Assembly: GCF_009938225.1 (NCBI RefSeq)
Contig: NZ_AP019657.1
Location: 682,001 to 746,000 of the forward strand
Direction: 5' to 3'
From: Vibrio ponticus
GTDB taxonomy: Bacteria > Pseudomonadota > Gammaproteobacteria > Enterobacterales > Vibrionaceae
DNA length: 64,000 bases
Shown here: one piece after another, positions 37,413-49,530 of the stretch
Numbering within the stretch: position 1 is the first letter of the stretch
Layout: each line of letters opens with the position of its first letter
Position numbers and translations under genes: made by a program
The notes under the pieces: generated by a model
Seen by the model: the letters and a program-made list of their open reading frames with translations, nothing else
Databases searched by the model: none
Told to the model about the DNA's origin: nothing

Positions 37413-39550
37413 GGTTGACTCGCTCTGCTAATTGCATCCATTACCTGTTTTTCCGACAAAATCACGGGCAGAGGAATACCTTGAGGCGCTCTTGGACCAT
37501 AAACAATATTGAATGGCACGCCGTAACGACCATGACTTTGCAAATATTCGGTCACGCTAGGGTTTGGCGTTGTCCAATCACCCAGCATCAACACCATGTT
37601 AGGTTGTTGCAGTGCGGTATAAACCGGGTCTTGCAGCACCACGCCAATCTTATTGGCTTTACAGGTAATACACCAATCTGCAGTCACTTCGACAAACACG
37701 GTTTTACCTTGGCGAGTGAGTGAGTCAATTTTGTCTGCTTGCAGTCTTTGCCAAGGCAAATCATCGACCACAGGTGTCGCCCAGTTTCCCGCTGTTAGGC
37801 TGCCAACTACTAAGCTGCCACCGGCGAAAAGGGTCAATGAAGCGATCAACGGAATCAGCAGTTTTCGACCGTGAACACGACCCAACCAGATCACCGTGAC
37901 GATCAAGATAATGCTACCAATCATCAGCACCGCAAACTTACCAAAAAACGGCATAAGCAGGCTGACTAACCAAATCGACGTAGCGAGCATCATAAAGCCA
38001 AATAGCAGTTTGATGCGGTTCATCCAAAGCCCAGGCTTAGGCATCAATCTCATTAAACTTGGAGCGATAGCGAACAGCAGCCAAGGCAAGCTCATTCCAA
38101 CGCCAAGAGCGATAAAGATAATCCATAATTCGAGATAACTTGCGCCGAGCGCATAAGCGACTGCAGTGCCTAAGAAAGGCGCGCTACAAGGCGTCGCGAG
38201 TAGAGTAGCGAACATACCTTGAATAAAGTGCCCCAGATGGCTGCTATCACCTCGGCTTGCCATCCAAGTGTTTAAACCTGCCGGGAGTTTAAATTCAAAC
38301 AAACCAAGTAGGTTAAGCGCGAATAACAGAGTGACAATCAGCATTAATAGCAGAAACTCTACGCTCTGGAATTGAATGCCCCAACCGATGCTTTCACCGC
38401 CAAGTTTTAGCAAACTCAGTACGCCTGCAATCAGCGCAAAAGAGCTGATGATGCCTAGAGCAGAGGCGATAAAAGAGGTGCGAATATGGCTTGTCGATGC
38501 TTGCTGTTGCAACGCAATGGTATTGAGCTTGAGACCTAACACTGGCAGCACACAAGGCATAATGTTGAGCAGCAAGCCACCCAGTAGTGCAAAGCCGAGC
38601 ATAGTGACTAAGCCAGTTTGGCGATATTGAATCGGTAAAGTGCCGACACTGGCTTGATGCTCAGTGGCGAAGGTGTGATCTGAAATCGTGACCGCGACAG
38701 ATTTGCCTGTTAAATCCACATCGCCTTTCCAGTTGGTCACATCAAATACAGCGGTGAGCTGGTGGCTGTCGAGTCCCTTATCGTTGTCGATGATAAGCTT
38801 TGGCTTGGCGAAAAACTCTCTTTCAACTTGTTTGCCATCAACCAAGACTTGCGGTGTCTGCCATGGTCGTTGGTTATTGAGTTGCACGATAAACTGCTGC
38901 TGCTCTGCGTTCCAATAGGTGGCTGTTACGCTAACATCAGGGTTGGCTTTCGGGCTCTGGCTCATCCCCTGATTGAACAAAAACATCGCGTCCGAATCGA
39001 GTGTCAGCGCCGTTGGATCAACGCTAAGATCGATAGGATAATCGGTGATCACACAGATATCGGTACAGGAAGGCAGTCTTAGATTGCCTTTAAGTCTGGC
39101 TGCTTGATTGGCATTGTCGAGCGTCAGAGTAAGCGGAAAGCTGACTTGATGCTTATAGCCTAAGGTCATGATTCCCAGCTGTTCAAAATAGTGGGGGATT
39201 GGCCAATGCCATTCAACGGCTGCAATATTGGTAGAATCTGACCAGTTTAATTCAGGGGCGATACCGGCTTCGCCAGGGCTACGCCAATAGGTTTTCCATT
39301 CACCTTCAAGGCGCACATCTAATACGGCTTGCACTTGTTTTAACTGAGGTTGCTGTTCCCCGGTTAAAAGCAGACGTAATTTGACCGGAGGATGCTTGGC
39401 ATCCGTTATCCAACCAGTCGTTTGTGCATAGGCAAACGAGGATGACAGTGCGCTAAATAGTAGCGCGATAGAGAGAGTAAGCATCACTAAGCTTGGGCGG
39501 TTTAGTGAGCGTTTAATTTTATTCAGCGATGGCAACACTTGTTGCTCCAT
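37409..39550 (-). CDS. scsB: ScsB-like transmembrane thiol reductase (DsbD superfamily)
   Basis: A 713-residue inner-membrane protein that should carry reducing equivalents from cytoplasmic thioredoxin to the periplasm. A signal peptide (cleavage near AYAQ at about residue 43) leads into a large periplasmic domain with a disulfide pair candidate (LPSCTDICVITDYPI). Eight membrane helices then carry the DsbD-type cysteines in NIMPCVLPVLGLK and ATPCSAPFLG, and a C-terminal thioredoxin-like domain has WCITCK. This order is typical of ScsB in copper-sensitivity suppressor loci. A shorter start at the ATG at 39484 would also leave a clean signal peptide; neither start has a strong ribosome site. 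Confidence 0.85.
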   Translation of the reverse strand: MEQQVLPSLNKIKRSLNRPSLVMLTLSIALLFSALSSSFAYAQTTGWITDAKHPPVKLRLLLTGEQQPQLKQVQAVLDVRLEGEWKTYWRSPGEAGIAPELNWSDSTNIAAVEWHWPIPHYFEQLGIMTLGYKHQVSFPLTLTLDNANQAARLKGNLRLPSCTDICVITDYPIDLSVDPTALTLDSDAMFLFNQGMSQSPKANPDVSVTATYWNAEQQQFIVQLNNQRPWQTPQVLVDGKQVEREFFAKPKLIIDNDKGLDSHQLTAVFDVTNWKGDVDLTGKSVAVTISDHTFATEHQASVGTLPIQYRQTGLVTMLGFALLGGLLLNIMPCVLPVLGLKLNTIALQQQASTSHIRTSFIASALGIISSFALIAGVLSLLKLGGESIGWGIQFQSVEFLLLMLIVTLLFALNLLGLFEFKLPAGLNTWMASRGDSSHLGHFIQGMFATLLATPCSAPFLGTAVAYALGASYLELWIIFIALGVGMSLPWLLFAIAPSLMRLMPKPGLWMNRIKLLFGFMMLATSIWLVSLLMPFFGKFAVLMIGSIILIVTVIWLGRVHGRKLLIPLIASLTLFAGGSLVVGSLTAGNWATPVVDDLPWQRLQADKIDSLTRQGKTVFVEVTADWCITCKANKIGVVLQDPVYTALQQPNMVLMLGDWTTPNPSVTEYLQSHGRYGVPFNIVYGPRAPQGIPLPVILSEKQVMDAISRASQP

Positions 39551-39653
39551 TTATTCAGTTGATTTTGGTTCATTTACCCACGATGTGGGCGTGATAGAAA
39601 TACGTTCAACAAGTCGACGCGACGATGGGCGCTGACTTAGTGATAAACCAAGA

Positions 39654-40067
39654 TCATTCGCGAAAAACACACTGAGTGAGATGCAATCGCCGTTTGGGCA
39701 CCAGAGAAACTTTACTTAATCTTACCGAGTGATGCACCAGCACATGGTTAGCCAAAAGTGCGATGAGACATAACACCAAAAACGGTGCTAACCAGTCAGT
39801 CTTTGACTGTATCTGTGGCTGCGTCTGTGAAATTAGATGACATGAATCTTCACTGCTCGAAGGCGTGTCGATTTGCGCAGTAAAATGAGAGAAGTAAAGT
39901 TGCTGAAGATGGTTGTTATTTAATGCACTAGATTGCGAACGCCACTGTGACGAGAGCAATTGGGTGGAAGCGGTCAGGGTTTTATTTAGACAAGAGATCA
40001 CAACTAAGGCGACCAATAGAGTTGCCCAGATTGCATGAAAACGTTGTCGAGAAGGTTGACCGTGCAT
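39654..40067 (-). CDS. Uncharacterised two-helix membrane protein upstream of scsB
   Basis: A 137-residue protein that I do not recognise. It has an N-terminal hydrophobic helix (residues 11-28, ATLLVALVVISCLNKTL), a periplasm-sized loop with many Gln and Ser, a second hydrophobic helix (91-111, LAPFLVLCLIALLANHVLVH) and a basic tail ending RRLHLTQCVFRE. Short proteins ending in an R-x-H-L-x-x-C-x-F-x-E type tail occur near copper genes, but I cannot confirm this family. It precedes scsB by 103 bases in the same direction, so a role in the same thiol/copper stress unit is plausible. Confidence 0.6.
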   Translation of the reverse strand: MHGQPSRQRFHAIWATLLVALVVISCLNKTLTASTQLLSSQWRSQSSALNNNHLQQLYFSHFTAQIDTPSSSEDSCHLISQTQPQIQSKTDWLAPFLVLCLIALLANHVLVHHSVRLSKVSLVPKRRLHLTQCVFRE

Positions 40068-40211
40068 CGCGTGTTTAAAGTCTCTGATGGTTGAGAGCCA
40101 AGCGTAGTGAAGATAGTAGGCGGATTCAAGCTGAGATTTGTAAACAAAAAGCCTACTGTGGCTGTTTGGGTTACTTTTGCCCAGCTTGTTAATTGTCCTT
40201 ATCGCGCTATT
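40068..40211. other. Gap between the scs locus and rluE
   Basis: 144 bases with a 7-base inverted repeat (AGTAGGC and GCCTACT arms at about 40116-40122 and 40150-40156). It should hold the promoter of the scs locus and the end of the rluE transcript. Confidence 0.35.
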
Positions 40212-40904
40212 TTACAGCGTGATTTCTTTCCATTCGCCTGGTTGTAGATCGCCCAGCACAACATCACCCATCGAATAACGAATTAAGCGCAGAGTAGGGA
40301 AGCCAATGTTGGCGGTCATACGGCGCACTTGACGATTGCGTCCTTCAATAATCGTAATCGCGAGCCAAGTGGTGGGGATATTAGCGCGAAAACGTACGGG
40401 TGGATTGCGCTCCCATACTTGCGGCTCCGCCATCACTTCCACTTTCGCAGGTAGCGTCATACCATCTTTGAGCTCAACCCCTTTGCGTAGCTTGTCGAGA
40501 TCGGCTTCAGTTGGTGCACCATCCACTTGCACCCAGTAAGTCTTAGGTGATTTTGATTGCGGCTGCGTCAGCTTAGCTTGCAAGATGCCATCATTAGTGA
40601 GCACCAGTAAGCCTTCGCTGTCGCGATCGAGACGACCTGCGGCGTAGACATCTTTTACTGGGATGAAATCTGCCAGCGTTTTGCGTCCGTCACCGTCAGT
40701 AAATTGCGTCAAGGTATCAAAAGGCTTATTAAAGATCAGAACCTTGCGATCTTCTGGTCGGACACGCGGTTTATTTGAGGGCGTTTTTTTTCGTTGAGAA
40801 GACGAGTGTGGCTTCGCTTTACCGAACTTATCTGATTGTTTGAAACGCTTTGTCGTACGTTGAGTGGAATTTTTTGAAGACGGACGACTTGAACGTGTCT
40901 GCAT
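40212..40904 (-). CDS. rluE: 23S rRNA pseudouridine synthase (RluE-like)
   Basis: A 230-residue RsuA-family pseudouridine synthase, expected to modify U2457 of 23S rRNA. The catalytic Asp93 is in [17 protein letters not shown]. Other motifs are [33 protein letters not shown], and [21 protein letters not shown]. The start is the ATG at 40904 (CAGGG upstream); 33 upstream codons are open but unlike the family. The first ~55 residues are a basic, Ser/Lys/Arg-rich low-complexity extension. E. coli rluE is next to icd, as here (divergent). RluE rather than RluB/F is chosen by context. Confidence 0.87.
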   Translation of the reverse strand: MQTRSSRPSSKNSTQRTTKRFKQSDKFGKAKPHSSSQRKKTPSNKPRVRPEDRKVLIFNKPFDTLTQFTDGDGRKTLADFIPVKDVYAAGRLDRDSEGLLVLTNDGILQAKLTQPQSKSPKTYWVQVDGAPTEADLDKLRKGVELKDGMTLPAKVEVMAEPQVWERNPPVRFRANIPTTWLAITIIEGRNRQVRRMTANIGFPTLRLIRYSMGDVVLGDLQPGEWKEITL

Positions 40905-43473
<2,569 letters not shown>

Positions 43474-43509
43474 TTATCTATATTGATAGCTCATCGTTGA
43501 TATGAAGCA

Positions 43510-43536
43510 AAGGCTTGGGAGACCCCAAGCCTTTTT
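43510..43536 (+). terminator. icd terminator
   Basis: AAGGCTTGGG and CCCAAGCCTT stem with a short loop, then TTTTT. Confidence 0.88.
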
Positions 43537-43574
43537 GCTAACTGGGCATAGTGAGTGTGATATCTACAACCAAA

Positions 43575-43602
43575 CAAAAACCCGCTGTCGAGCGGGTTTA
43601 TC
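43575..43602 (-). terminator. cspD terminator
   Basis: AAACCCGCT and AGCGGGTTT pair around GTCG; on the minus strand it ends in a T-run. It lies 31 bases after the cspD stop. Confidence 0.85.
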
Positions 43603-43632
43603 GTTTCTAACTTTGTTCTACATCGGCAGCGT

Positions 43633-43854
43633 TTATTTTACTGGCAGAGCTTCCAGCGGAGTTACTACACTAGCGTGGTATCCTTTAGGACCTTCTTCTA
43701 CTTCGAACGTGACTTGTTGGCCTGCTTTCAGAGTACGATAACCGTCCATTTGGATAGTTGAATAGTGTGCGAACACATCACTGTCCTCCCCCTCTGGACA
43801 GATAAAACCAAATCCTTTGGCATTGTTAAACCATTTTACTGTACCTGTAGCCAT
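43633..43854 (-). CDS. cspD: Cold-shock-like protein CspD
   Basis: A 73-residue cold-shock-domain protein; E. coli CspD is a stationary-phase inhibitor of replication and a substrate of Lon. It has the RNP1 and RNP2 motifs, [10 protein letters not shown] and [10 protein letters not shown], in one OB fold. I chose the ATG at 43854 ([17 protein letters not shown]), preceded by GAGGGA, over an ATG three codons upstream. It is divergent from clpS-clpA, the usual order in gammaproteobacteria, which favours CspD over other Csp paralogues. Its leader has a notable hairpin (43891-43915). Confidence 0.9.
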   Translation of the reverse strand: MATGTVKWFNNAKGFGFICPEGEDSDVFAHYSTIQMDGYRTLKAGQQVTFEVEEGPKGYHASVVTPLEALPVK

Positions 43855-44381
43855 GCTATACATCCCTCATGCATTGTTGTTAGTTTCCCAATTGGCGGCA
43901 CTCCTGTACGCCAATAGTTAGTACTCAAAGAGCTTTCAAAGCGAGCAAACCAGCCAAGCTTCGTTCTTCAAGTTGAAGCCGTTTGAATAACAGTGAATAT
44001 CCATTCAAGCGCTGCCGAAATTTCAATCACTTATTTTCCAGAGTAGTCAATGAGAGAGCACAGTCAATAGTAAAAAGGTATTACATGCTAAATATTTGAA
44101 TACAAACTTGCGTCACTTTTTACATTTTAATAACGCATTTCACTGCCGTATCATAAAAATGCACCTAAATTGAGTGGCTTTTGTTGTTATTTTAATCACT
44201 TTGTCGTGATTCGACGTAAGAAAGAAATGTTTTATTTGCAGCGATACAATTGCTAGATTAGTCTCTAAGTATGGGCTTTTTTTAACTGCTTGTGCTTTTT
44301 GCTTTTATTAAGAGATCTATCCACCTTTTCCGTACAGCAAAGTGTTAAAATAACGGCGAAACTAGCTAAACGATACGTATC
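43855..44381. promoter_or_regulatory. cspD-clpS divergent region with cspD leader hairpin
   Basis: 527 bases, no gene. In the cspD leader ATTGGCG (43891-43897) and CGCCAAT (43909-43915) are perfectly complementary; on the cspD strand the 11-base loop reads TACAGGAGTGC. A GGA triplet in such a loop, in ACAGGA context, resembles known CsrA sites. The rest is AT-rich, with the clpS promoter probably within the last 150 bases. Confidence 0.5.
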
Positions 44382-44702
44382 ATGAGCAAGCATTTTGAAT
44401 GGGTAACTCCGGACTCAGATCTTCTGGAGTTAGAGAAAACGAAAGTAAAGCCACCGGCTATGTATAACGTTGTTCTGAACAATGATGATTACACGCCAAT
44501 GGACTTTGTAATTGAAATCCTTGAGCGTTTTTTCTCTATGGACATAGATAAAGCGACGCAAGTAATGCTTAAGGTCCACTACGAAGGTAAAGCGGTCTGT
44601 GGCACCTTTACTGCAGAAGTGGCAGAAACAAAAGTAGCGCAAGTTACCATGTATTCAAGGGAAAACGAGCACCCACTACTGTGCACAATGGAACAAGCGT
44701 AA
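44382..44702 (+). CDS. clpS: ATP-dependent Clp protease adaptor ClpS
   Basis: Adaptor that recognises proteins with N-terminal Leu, Phe, Trp or Tyr and delivers them to ClpAP. The 106-residue protein has the flexible acidic N-tail and the core [20 protein letters not shown] (NDDYT pocket residues at about 36-40), then [23 protein letters not shown], whose His and Met line the N-degron pocket. It is 47 bases upstream of clpA and coexpressed with it. The tagging enzymes Bpt and Aat are encoded at 1523-2940. Confidence 0.97.
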   Translation: MSKHFEWVTPDSDLLELEKTKVKPPAMYNVVLNNDDYTPMDFVIEILERFFSMDIDKATQVMLKVHYEGKAVCGTFTAEVAETKVAQVTMYSRENEHPLLCTMEQA

Positions 44703-44749
44703 AGCTTGGTCGAACAATTACAATTAAGTTGTTCTTTTAGGAGGTCCTT

Positions 44750-47017
44750 ATGCTGAATAAAGAGTTAGAGTCGAGTCTCAATGGCGCGTTTGCCCGTGCA
44801 CGAGATAAAAGACATGAGTTTATGACTGTCGAGCACCTCCTGCTAGCGTTATTAGAAAACGACGCAGCGCGAGATGCGCTGGCGGCTTGCCAAGCTGACA
44901 TTGACGCTTTGCGCAATGAGCTTGACGTTTTTATTGATCAAACCACGCCATTAATTCCTGAAAATGACGAAACGCGAGAAACGCAACCAACGTTGAGTTT
45001 CCAACGCGTGCTGCAACGTGCGGTTTTCCATGTTCAATCATCTGGTCGCAGTGAAGTGACCGGTGCCAACGTATTGGTCGCTATTTTTAGCGAACAAGAA
45101 TCTCACGCGGCTTACCTACTGAAAAAAAATGACGTTAGTCGTCTTGATATCGTTAACTTCATCTCTCATGGCATTACCAAAGGTTCTGGATCAAACGACG
45201 AACCTTCCTCAGATTCGTTTAGTAACGATACTACGCCAGAAGAAGCGAACGGTGAGGAGCGTCTAGAGAGCTTTGCGACCAACCTAAACCAAGTGGCGAA
45301 GAAAGGTCAGATTGACCCGCTGATTGGTCGTGATAAAGAACTTGAGCGTACTATTCAAGTGCTCTGCCGTCGCCGCAAGAATAACCCGCTGTTGGTGGGT
45401 GAGGCAGGCGTAGGTAAAACGGCGATTGCTGAAGGTCTAGCTTGGCGCATTGTGGAAGGGCAAGTGCCTGAGATCATCAAAGACAGCGTGATCTACTCAT
45501 TAGACATCGGTTCGCTATTGGCTGGTACTAAGTACCGTGGTGATTTCGAGAAACGTTTCAAAACCATTTTGAAGCAACTTGAGAAAGAAGAAGAGGCAAT
45601 CCTATTTATTGATGAGATCCACACCATCATCGGTGCGGGTGCGGCCTCTGGTGGTCAAGTAGACGCGGCAAACCTCATCAAACCATTATTGAGCAGTGGC
45701 AAATTACGTTGTATTGGCTCAACAACTTACCAAGAGTACAGCAACATCTTTGAGAAAGAGCGTGCACTATCTCGCCGCTTCCAGAAGATTGACGTTGTCG
45801 AACCGTCCATTGATGACACGACTAAGATCCTGATGGGTCTAAAACCAAAATATGAAGCGCACCACGAAGTTCGTTACACCAACAAAGCACTGCGTGCTGC
45901 GGTTGAGCTATCGGCGAAGTATATCAACGAGCGTCATCTGCCAGATAAAGCCATCGACGTTATCGATGAAGCGGGTGCTCGTAGTCGTCTTGCTCCTGCA
46001 AGCCGTCGTAAGAAAACCGTTGGCGTTGCGGATATCGAAGCGATGGTCGCGAAGATGGCTCGTATTCCAGAGAAATCAGTCTCATCGTCTGATAAAGAAA
46101 CACTGCAAACTCTTGATCAGAAAATGAAGATGTTGGTGTTCGGTCAAGACAGTGCGATTGATGTACTAACCGAAGCGATCAAATTGACTCGTGCAGGTCT
46201 TGGTGCAGAGAATAAACCAGTCGGTTCGTTCCTATTCGCAGGTCCTACTGGCGTAGGTAAAACCGAAGTTACGGTGCAGCTATCGAAGTTGCTGGGTATC
46301 GAACTTCTGCGCTTTGATATGTCGGAGTACGGTGAACGTCACTCGGTGAGCCGTTTGATTGGTGCGCCTCCAGGTTACGTCGGTTACGATCAAGGTGGTT
46401 TGTTAACCGACGCCGTTATCAAACACCCACATTCAGTGGTACTGCTGGATGAGATTGAGAAAGCACACCCAGATATCTTTAACTTGCTACTGCAAGTGAT
46501 GGATAACGGTACTCTAACGGACAACAACGGTCGCAAAGCTGACTTCCGTAACGTGATTCTGGTTCTGACGACCAACGCTGGTGTACAAGAAACAGAGAAA
46601 CGTTCGATTGGTCTGGTGCAACAAGATCACAGCCCAGATGCGATGGCGGAAATCAAGAAAGTGTTTACACCAGAGTTCCGTAACCGTCTTGATAACATCA
46701 TGTGGTTCAATAGCCTAGATGAGCAAGTCATCGCTCAAGTGGTTGATAAGTTCATTGTTGAGCTGCAAGCACAGCTGGATGCGCGTGGCGTATCGATGGA
46801 AGTATCAGACGAAGCTCGCCAATGGTTGGCGGTTAAAGGTTACGACAAAGCGATGGGTGCGCGTCCAATGGGTCGTGTGATCCAAGAGCAGCTGAAGAAG
46901 CCACTGGCGAACGAACTATTGTTCGGCTCACTGGTTGATGGCGGCTCAGTGAAAGTGACCTTGAAAGGTGATGAATTGAAGTTCCAATTCGATAAAGAAG
47001 CAGAGCCAGTTCATTAA
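44750..47017 (+). CDS. clpA: ATP-dependent Clp protease ATP-binding subunit ClpA
   Basis: Hexameric AAA+ unfoldase that feeds ClpP. The 755-residue protein has the N-domain (residues 1-145, the ClpS-binding part, [20 protein letters not shown]), the first AAA+ module with Walker [17 protein letters not shown] near 217 and Walker [19 protein letters not shown] near 285, and the second module with [19 protein letters not shown] near 497 and [14 protein letters not shown] near 564. The IGL loop that docks to ClpP is in [11 protein letters not shown] strong GGAGG lies 6-8 bases before the ATG. ClpP is not in the window. Confidence 0.98.
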   Translation: MLNKELESSLNGAFARARDKRHEFMTVEHLLLALLENDAARDALAACQADIDALRNELDVFIDQTTPLIPENDETRETQPTLSFQRVLQRAVFHVQSSGRSEVTGANVLVAIFSEQESHAAYLLKKNDVSRLDIVNFISHGITKGSGSNDEPSSDSFSNDTTPEEANGEERLESFATNLNQVAKKGQIDPLIGRDKELERTIQVLCRRRKNNPLLVGEAGVGKTAIAEGLAWRIVEGQVPEIIKDSVIYSLDIGSLLAGTKYRGDFEKRFKTILKQLEKEEEAILFIDEIHTIIGAGAASGGQVDAANLIKPLLSSGKLRCIGSTTYQEYSNIFEKERALSRRFQKIDVVEPSIDDTTKILMGLKPKYEAHHEVRYTNKALRAAVELSAKYINERHLPDKAIDVIDEAGARSRLAPASRRKKTVGVADIEAMVAKMARIPEKSVSSSDKETLQTLDQKMKMLVFGQDSAIDVLTEAIKLTRAGLGAENKPVGSFLFAGPTGVGKTEVTVQLSKLLGIELLRFDMSEYGERHSVSRLIGAPPGYVGYDQGGLLTDAVIKHPHSVVLLDEIEKAHPDIFNLLLQVMDNGTLTDNNGRKADFRNVILVLTTNAGVQETEKRSIGLVQQDHSPDAMAEIKKVFTPEFRNRLDNIMWFNSLDEQVIAQVVDKFIVELQAQLDARGVSMEVSDEARQWLAVKGYDKAMGARPMGRVIQEQLKKPLANELLFGSLVDGGSVKVTLKGDELKFQFDKEAEPVH

Positions 47018-47033
47018 TCTTAAGCATGCCTAA

Positions 47034-47063
47034 TAAAAAGCCAGAACAGTGTTCTGGCTTTTT
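47034..47063. terminator. clpSA terminator, bidirectional
   Basis: AAAAAGCCAGAAC and GTTCTGGCTTTTT pair around AGT, with T-runs on both strands. It also lies just beyond the end of the leftward YdcF-type gene. Confidence 0.9.
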
Positions 47064-47087
47064 GCATTTTCTACCGTTTAAAACCGA

Positions 47088-47717
47088 TTAGAGTTTGGCT
47101 TTAATCGCTTGATAGGCAAATTCCACTTCTGCTGGAATAGGCTGCTCAATCTGAAAACCTTGCGCAGGGTAGTGCTTAATGCGTTCGAAATCGCCCAGCA
47201 TCGCCTCTAGTGCGGTAAACAAATCAATATCTTCGCTAAAATAATCAGTGAAAGACTGTTTGGCTGAACTTACCGCAACGTACTCCACTTCATAAGGCCA
47301 CTGTTTAACAAAGGTCGCGTAGGCACGCCTTTCCATGTAGGGCTTTTGCACTAAGATAATCCGGCGCAGTGTTAAGCCGAGTTTGTTACACAACTGAGCA
47401 CTGAACAGCACGTTTTCACCACTGTTTGTCGATTGGTTTTCAATCAGAATATCTTGCGAGGGTACACATAAATCCCTTGCGATCGCCGCAAAAGTTTCCG
47501 CTTCACTCTGCTCAAAAACGCCATCGGTTAAACGACCAAACCCACCCGAAAACAGAATCTTGCTGGCTAAGCCCTGCTTATAGAGACTGACCGCATGCTC
47601 GGCGACGCGAGGATCATTGCTGCCAAGAACAAACAGACAGTCGGCAGGCTCGAGTGCATGCTCAAGTTGCATGTAGTTCCAAAGGGTATCGATGTGTTGA
47701 TAGAGTTTCACATTCAC
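47088..47717 (-). CDS. YdcF-type DUF218 protein
   Basis: A 209-residue DUF218-domain protein, distinct from ElyC because it has no membrane helices. Motifs: DCLFVLGSNDPRVAEHAVSL near 26-45, KILFSGGFGRLTDGVFEQSE near 53-72 and ILVQKPYMERRAYATFVKQW near 120-139. E. coli YdcF binds SAM; here a role as a nucleotide- or SAM-binding protein can only be proposed. It is the third gene of a leftward run behind a LysR regulator and an epimerase-like gene, with 3 bases to the latter. Confidence 0.82.
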   Translation of the reverse strand: MNVKLYQHIDTLWNYMQLEHALEPADCLFVLGSNDPRVAEHAVSLYKQGLASKILFSGGFGRLTDGVFEQSEAETFAAIARDLCVPSQDILIENQSTNSGENVLFSAQLCNKLGLTLRRIILVQKPYMERRAYATFVKQWPYEVEYVAVSSAKQSFTDYFSEDIDLFTALEAMLGDFERIKHYPAQGFQIEQPIPAEVEFAYQAIKAKL

Positions 47718-47720
47718 CTC

Positions 47721-48542
47721 TTAAATAATTTCAAGCGTGTGCTGGAAATGGAATTTGTAGCCAAGCTCAACCAACTTATCTGCACTGATGTGCTTGTCAG
47801 CGTGGTGAACTAAAGCTGGTAGGCTAAGAGCTAGACCACTGCGATCGATAGCAGCTTGGTAAAATTCAGCTTTGCTGGTGGTATTGGGCGTGGTGGCATT
47901 AACTACTTGATTATCGATATGTAGTGCCGCGTAACTTACCGCGCCAATGGCATCAGTAAGATGCAGCATATTGGCCGGTGCTTGATCACTGACTTGTTTT
48001 AAATGCGTGACAAAACGAGCAGGGTTACGCTCAGGACCGACGAGACCGCTACAACGTACTACCGCGTAGTCGATGCCGCTATCAATTAGACATTGCTCTG
48101 CGTGAAGCATAACTTTGGCATTGGCAGAAAAGTCATCGCAGTCTTGTGTTAGTACCAAGCTTGCCATCTCTTCCGACATACTTTCAGCGCGGTTGGGATA
48201 AACCGTGGTTGAACTGACCATCACGATTTTTTCGACTGCTAAGCGTTCAGCGGCGGCAACCAAGGTTTGCCAGTAATGCGCGTATTCATCGCCGTTGCCT
48301 CGGCGAAAGCCGGGTGGAAAGCAGCCGATTAAAATTTGTGGCTGAAAAGGGGCAAGGGCAGTGACAACGTGAGATTCGCCTTGTGACAGATCAACCACTG
48401 TCGCTGGTACTTCATCGCAGTCGATATGTTGTGCGCCTTCTAAGCTGGTTTTGGTTACCACGACCGCATGACCAAGGTTAGCTAAAAACTTACTTAAGGG
48501 TAACCCTAACCAACCGCCACCGACGATTCCAATTCGTTTCAT
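47721..48542 (-). CDS. NAD(P)-binding epimerase-like protein (SDR, YeeZ-like)
   Basis: A 273-residue Rossmann-fold protein. I set the start at the ATG at 48542 (KRIGIVGGGWLGLPLSKFLA), with AAGGAG at a good distance; a longer frame overlaps the LysR gene. The glycine motif GGGWLGLP near residues 7-14 binds NAD(P), and VSSTTVYPN near 115 is the extended-SDR region; the canonical YxxxK tyrosine is not clear, as in YeeZ-type relatives, so catalytic activity is uncertain. It lies between the LysR and YdcF-type genes, all leftward, and may form an operon with them. Confidence 0.8.
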   Translation of the reverse strand: MKRIGIVGGGWLGLPLSKFLANLGHAVVVTKTSLEGAQHIDCDEVPATVVDLSQGESHVVTALAPFQPQILIGCFPPGFRRGNGDEYAHYWQTLVAAAERLAVEKIVMVSSTTVYPNRAESMSEEMASLVLTQDCDDFSANAKVMLHAEQCLIDSGIDYAVVRCSGLVGPERNPARFVTHLKQVSDQAPANMLHLTDAIGAVSYAALHIDNQVVNATTPNTTSKAEFYQAAIDRSGLALSLPALVHHADKHISADKLVELGYKFHFQHTLEII

Positions 48543-48558
48543 GTTGGACTCCTTGTTA

Positions 48559-49443
48559 TTAACTGGCATTACGTAATTCACGTAGTCTTTGGCGAAAATA
48601 ACTGTGTGCCGGACAATTGCCCACACTTTGATGTTGTATCACATCTATATTGGCTTGCCAGGTCAAATTTTCAAACTGAGAGCGTAAACGGACCAACTTA
48701 TCTTGACTGATATCACTTTCAGCAAGGTGCTTAGGCAACATTCCCCAGCCAAAGCCACTCGCAACTAACTCAATCAGCATATAGTAATTGTCAGCAAACC
48801 ATACATCTGGGCTGTAGGCTTGCTGAAAGCTGCTCATCTCACTGGTTTTCGAACGGATAACCACTTGGCGGTGTAAACGCAGTACATCAAGATGAGGTAA
48901 TGTCTCATTGGATAACGGGTGTTCTTTCGCGACATACACATCAAACTCAATCCCGCCAAGCCCTTCAAAGTCGACATTATCATCCAGTGAAGCCTCACTA
49001 AACATGATCCCCATTGTCGCGCGCTTATCAATCACTAACTGACGAATATCAATACTTGAAGCGGATAAACATTCAAAGCGCAAAGTTGGAAAGCGCTCAG
49101 AGACATCCTTAAGAGCTTGAGATAATTGAGTGAGCGGAATGCCTTCGTCAATCGCTAACGTAATATCTTTATGCGATGTGTGCTCGAGTTGATTGGCACA
49201 ATGCAGCAGACGGCGATGTTGTACCAAAGACGCTTTGGCATAGGGCAACAGCTTTGCGCCTTCGGCGGTTAATACTGGGTATCTACCAGAGCGATCAAAT
49301 AACTCTACACCAAAATCGATTTCTAGATTGATGATGTGCTGGCTAATCGCTGATTGAACTTTATTGAGATGACGAGCAGCAGCTGAAAAAGAGCCTTGTT
49401 CTACTGTGCTGACAAATGCTTCTAGTTGGTCGATGCTGAACAT
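48559..49443 (-). CDS. LysR-family transcriptional regulator
   Basis: A 294-residue LysR-type regulator. The N-terminal winged helix-turn-helix is at residues 1-60 (MFSIDQLEAFVSTVEQGSFS, HLNKVQSAISQHIINLEIDF), followed by the linker helix and the effector-binding domain from about 90. It is divergent from the PACE efflux pump with an 87-base gap holding an inverted repeat (ATC-N9-GAT within 49476-49492), which fits control of the pump, as known for AceR/AceI. The effector is unknown. It also precedes the epimerase and YdcF-type genes. Confidence 0.88.
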   Translation of the reverse strand: MFSIDQLEAFVSTVEQGSFSAAARHLNKVQSAISQHIINLEIDFGVELFDRSGRYPVLTAEGAKLLPYAKASLVQHRRLLHCANQLEHTSHKDITLAIDEGIPLTQLSQALKDVSERFPTLRFECLSASSIDIRQLVIDKRATMGIMFSEASLDDNVDFEGLGGIEFDVYVAKEHPLSNETLPHLDVLRLHRQVVIRSKTSEMSSFQQAYSPDVWFADNYYMLIELVASGFGWGMLPKHLAESDISQDKLVRLRSQFENLTWQANIDVIQHQSVGNCPAHSYFRQRLRELRNAS

Positions 49444-49475
49444 ATCGTTTTTACTGATGGTACCTAACTTTTAAC

Positions 49476-49492
49476 TATCATATTTCAAGATA
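49476..49492. promoter_or_regulatory. Candidate LysR operator
   Basis: TATCATATTTCAAGATA is an interrupted inverted repeat (TATC...GATA) with LysR-type dimensions, located midway between the divergent regulator and efflux-pump starts. Confidence 0.45.
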
Positions 49493-49530
49493 ATAATAAG
49501 CGCAAATCGAAACACACTGAGAGAAACACC

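Noticed and set aside
38376..39082. Plus-strand frames inside the scsB-like gene
   Set aside because: They mirror hydrophobic-helix coding on the other strand; scsB has clear DsbD-type cysteine motifs.
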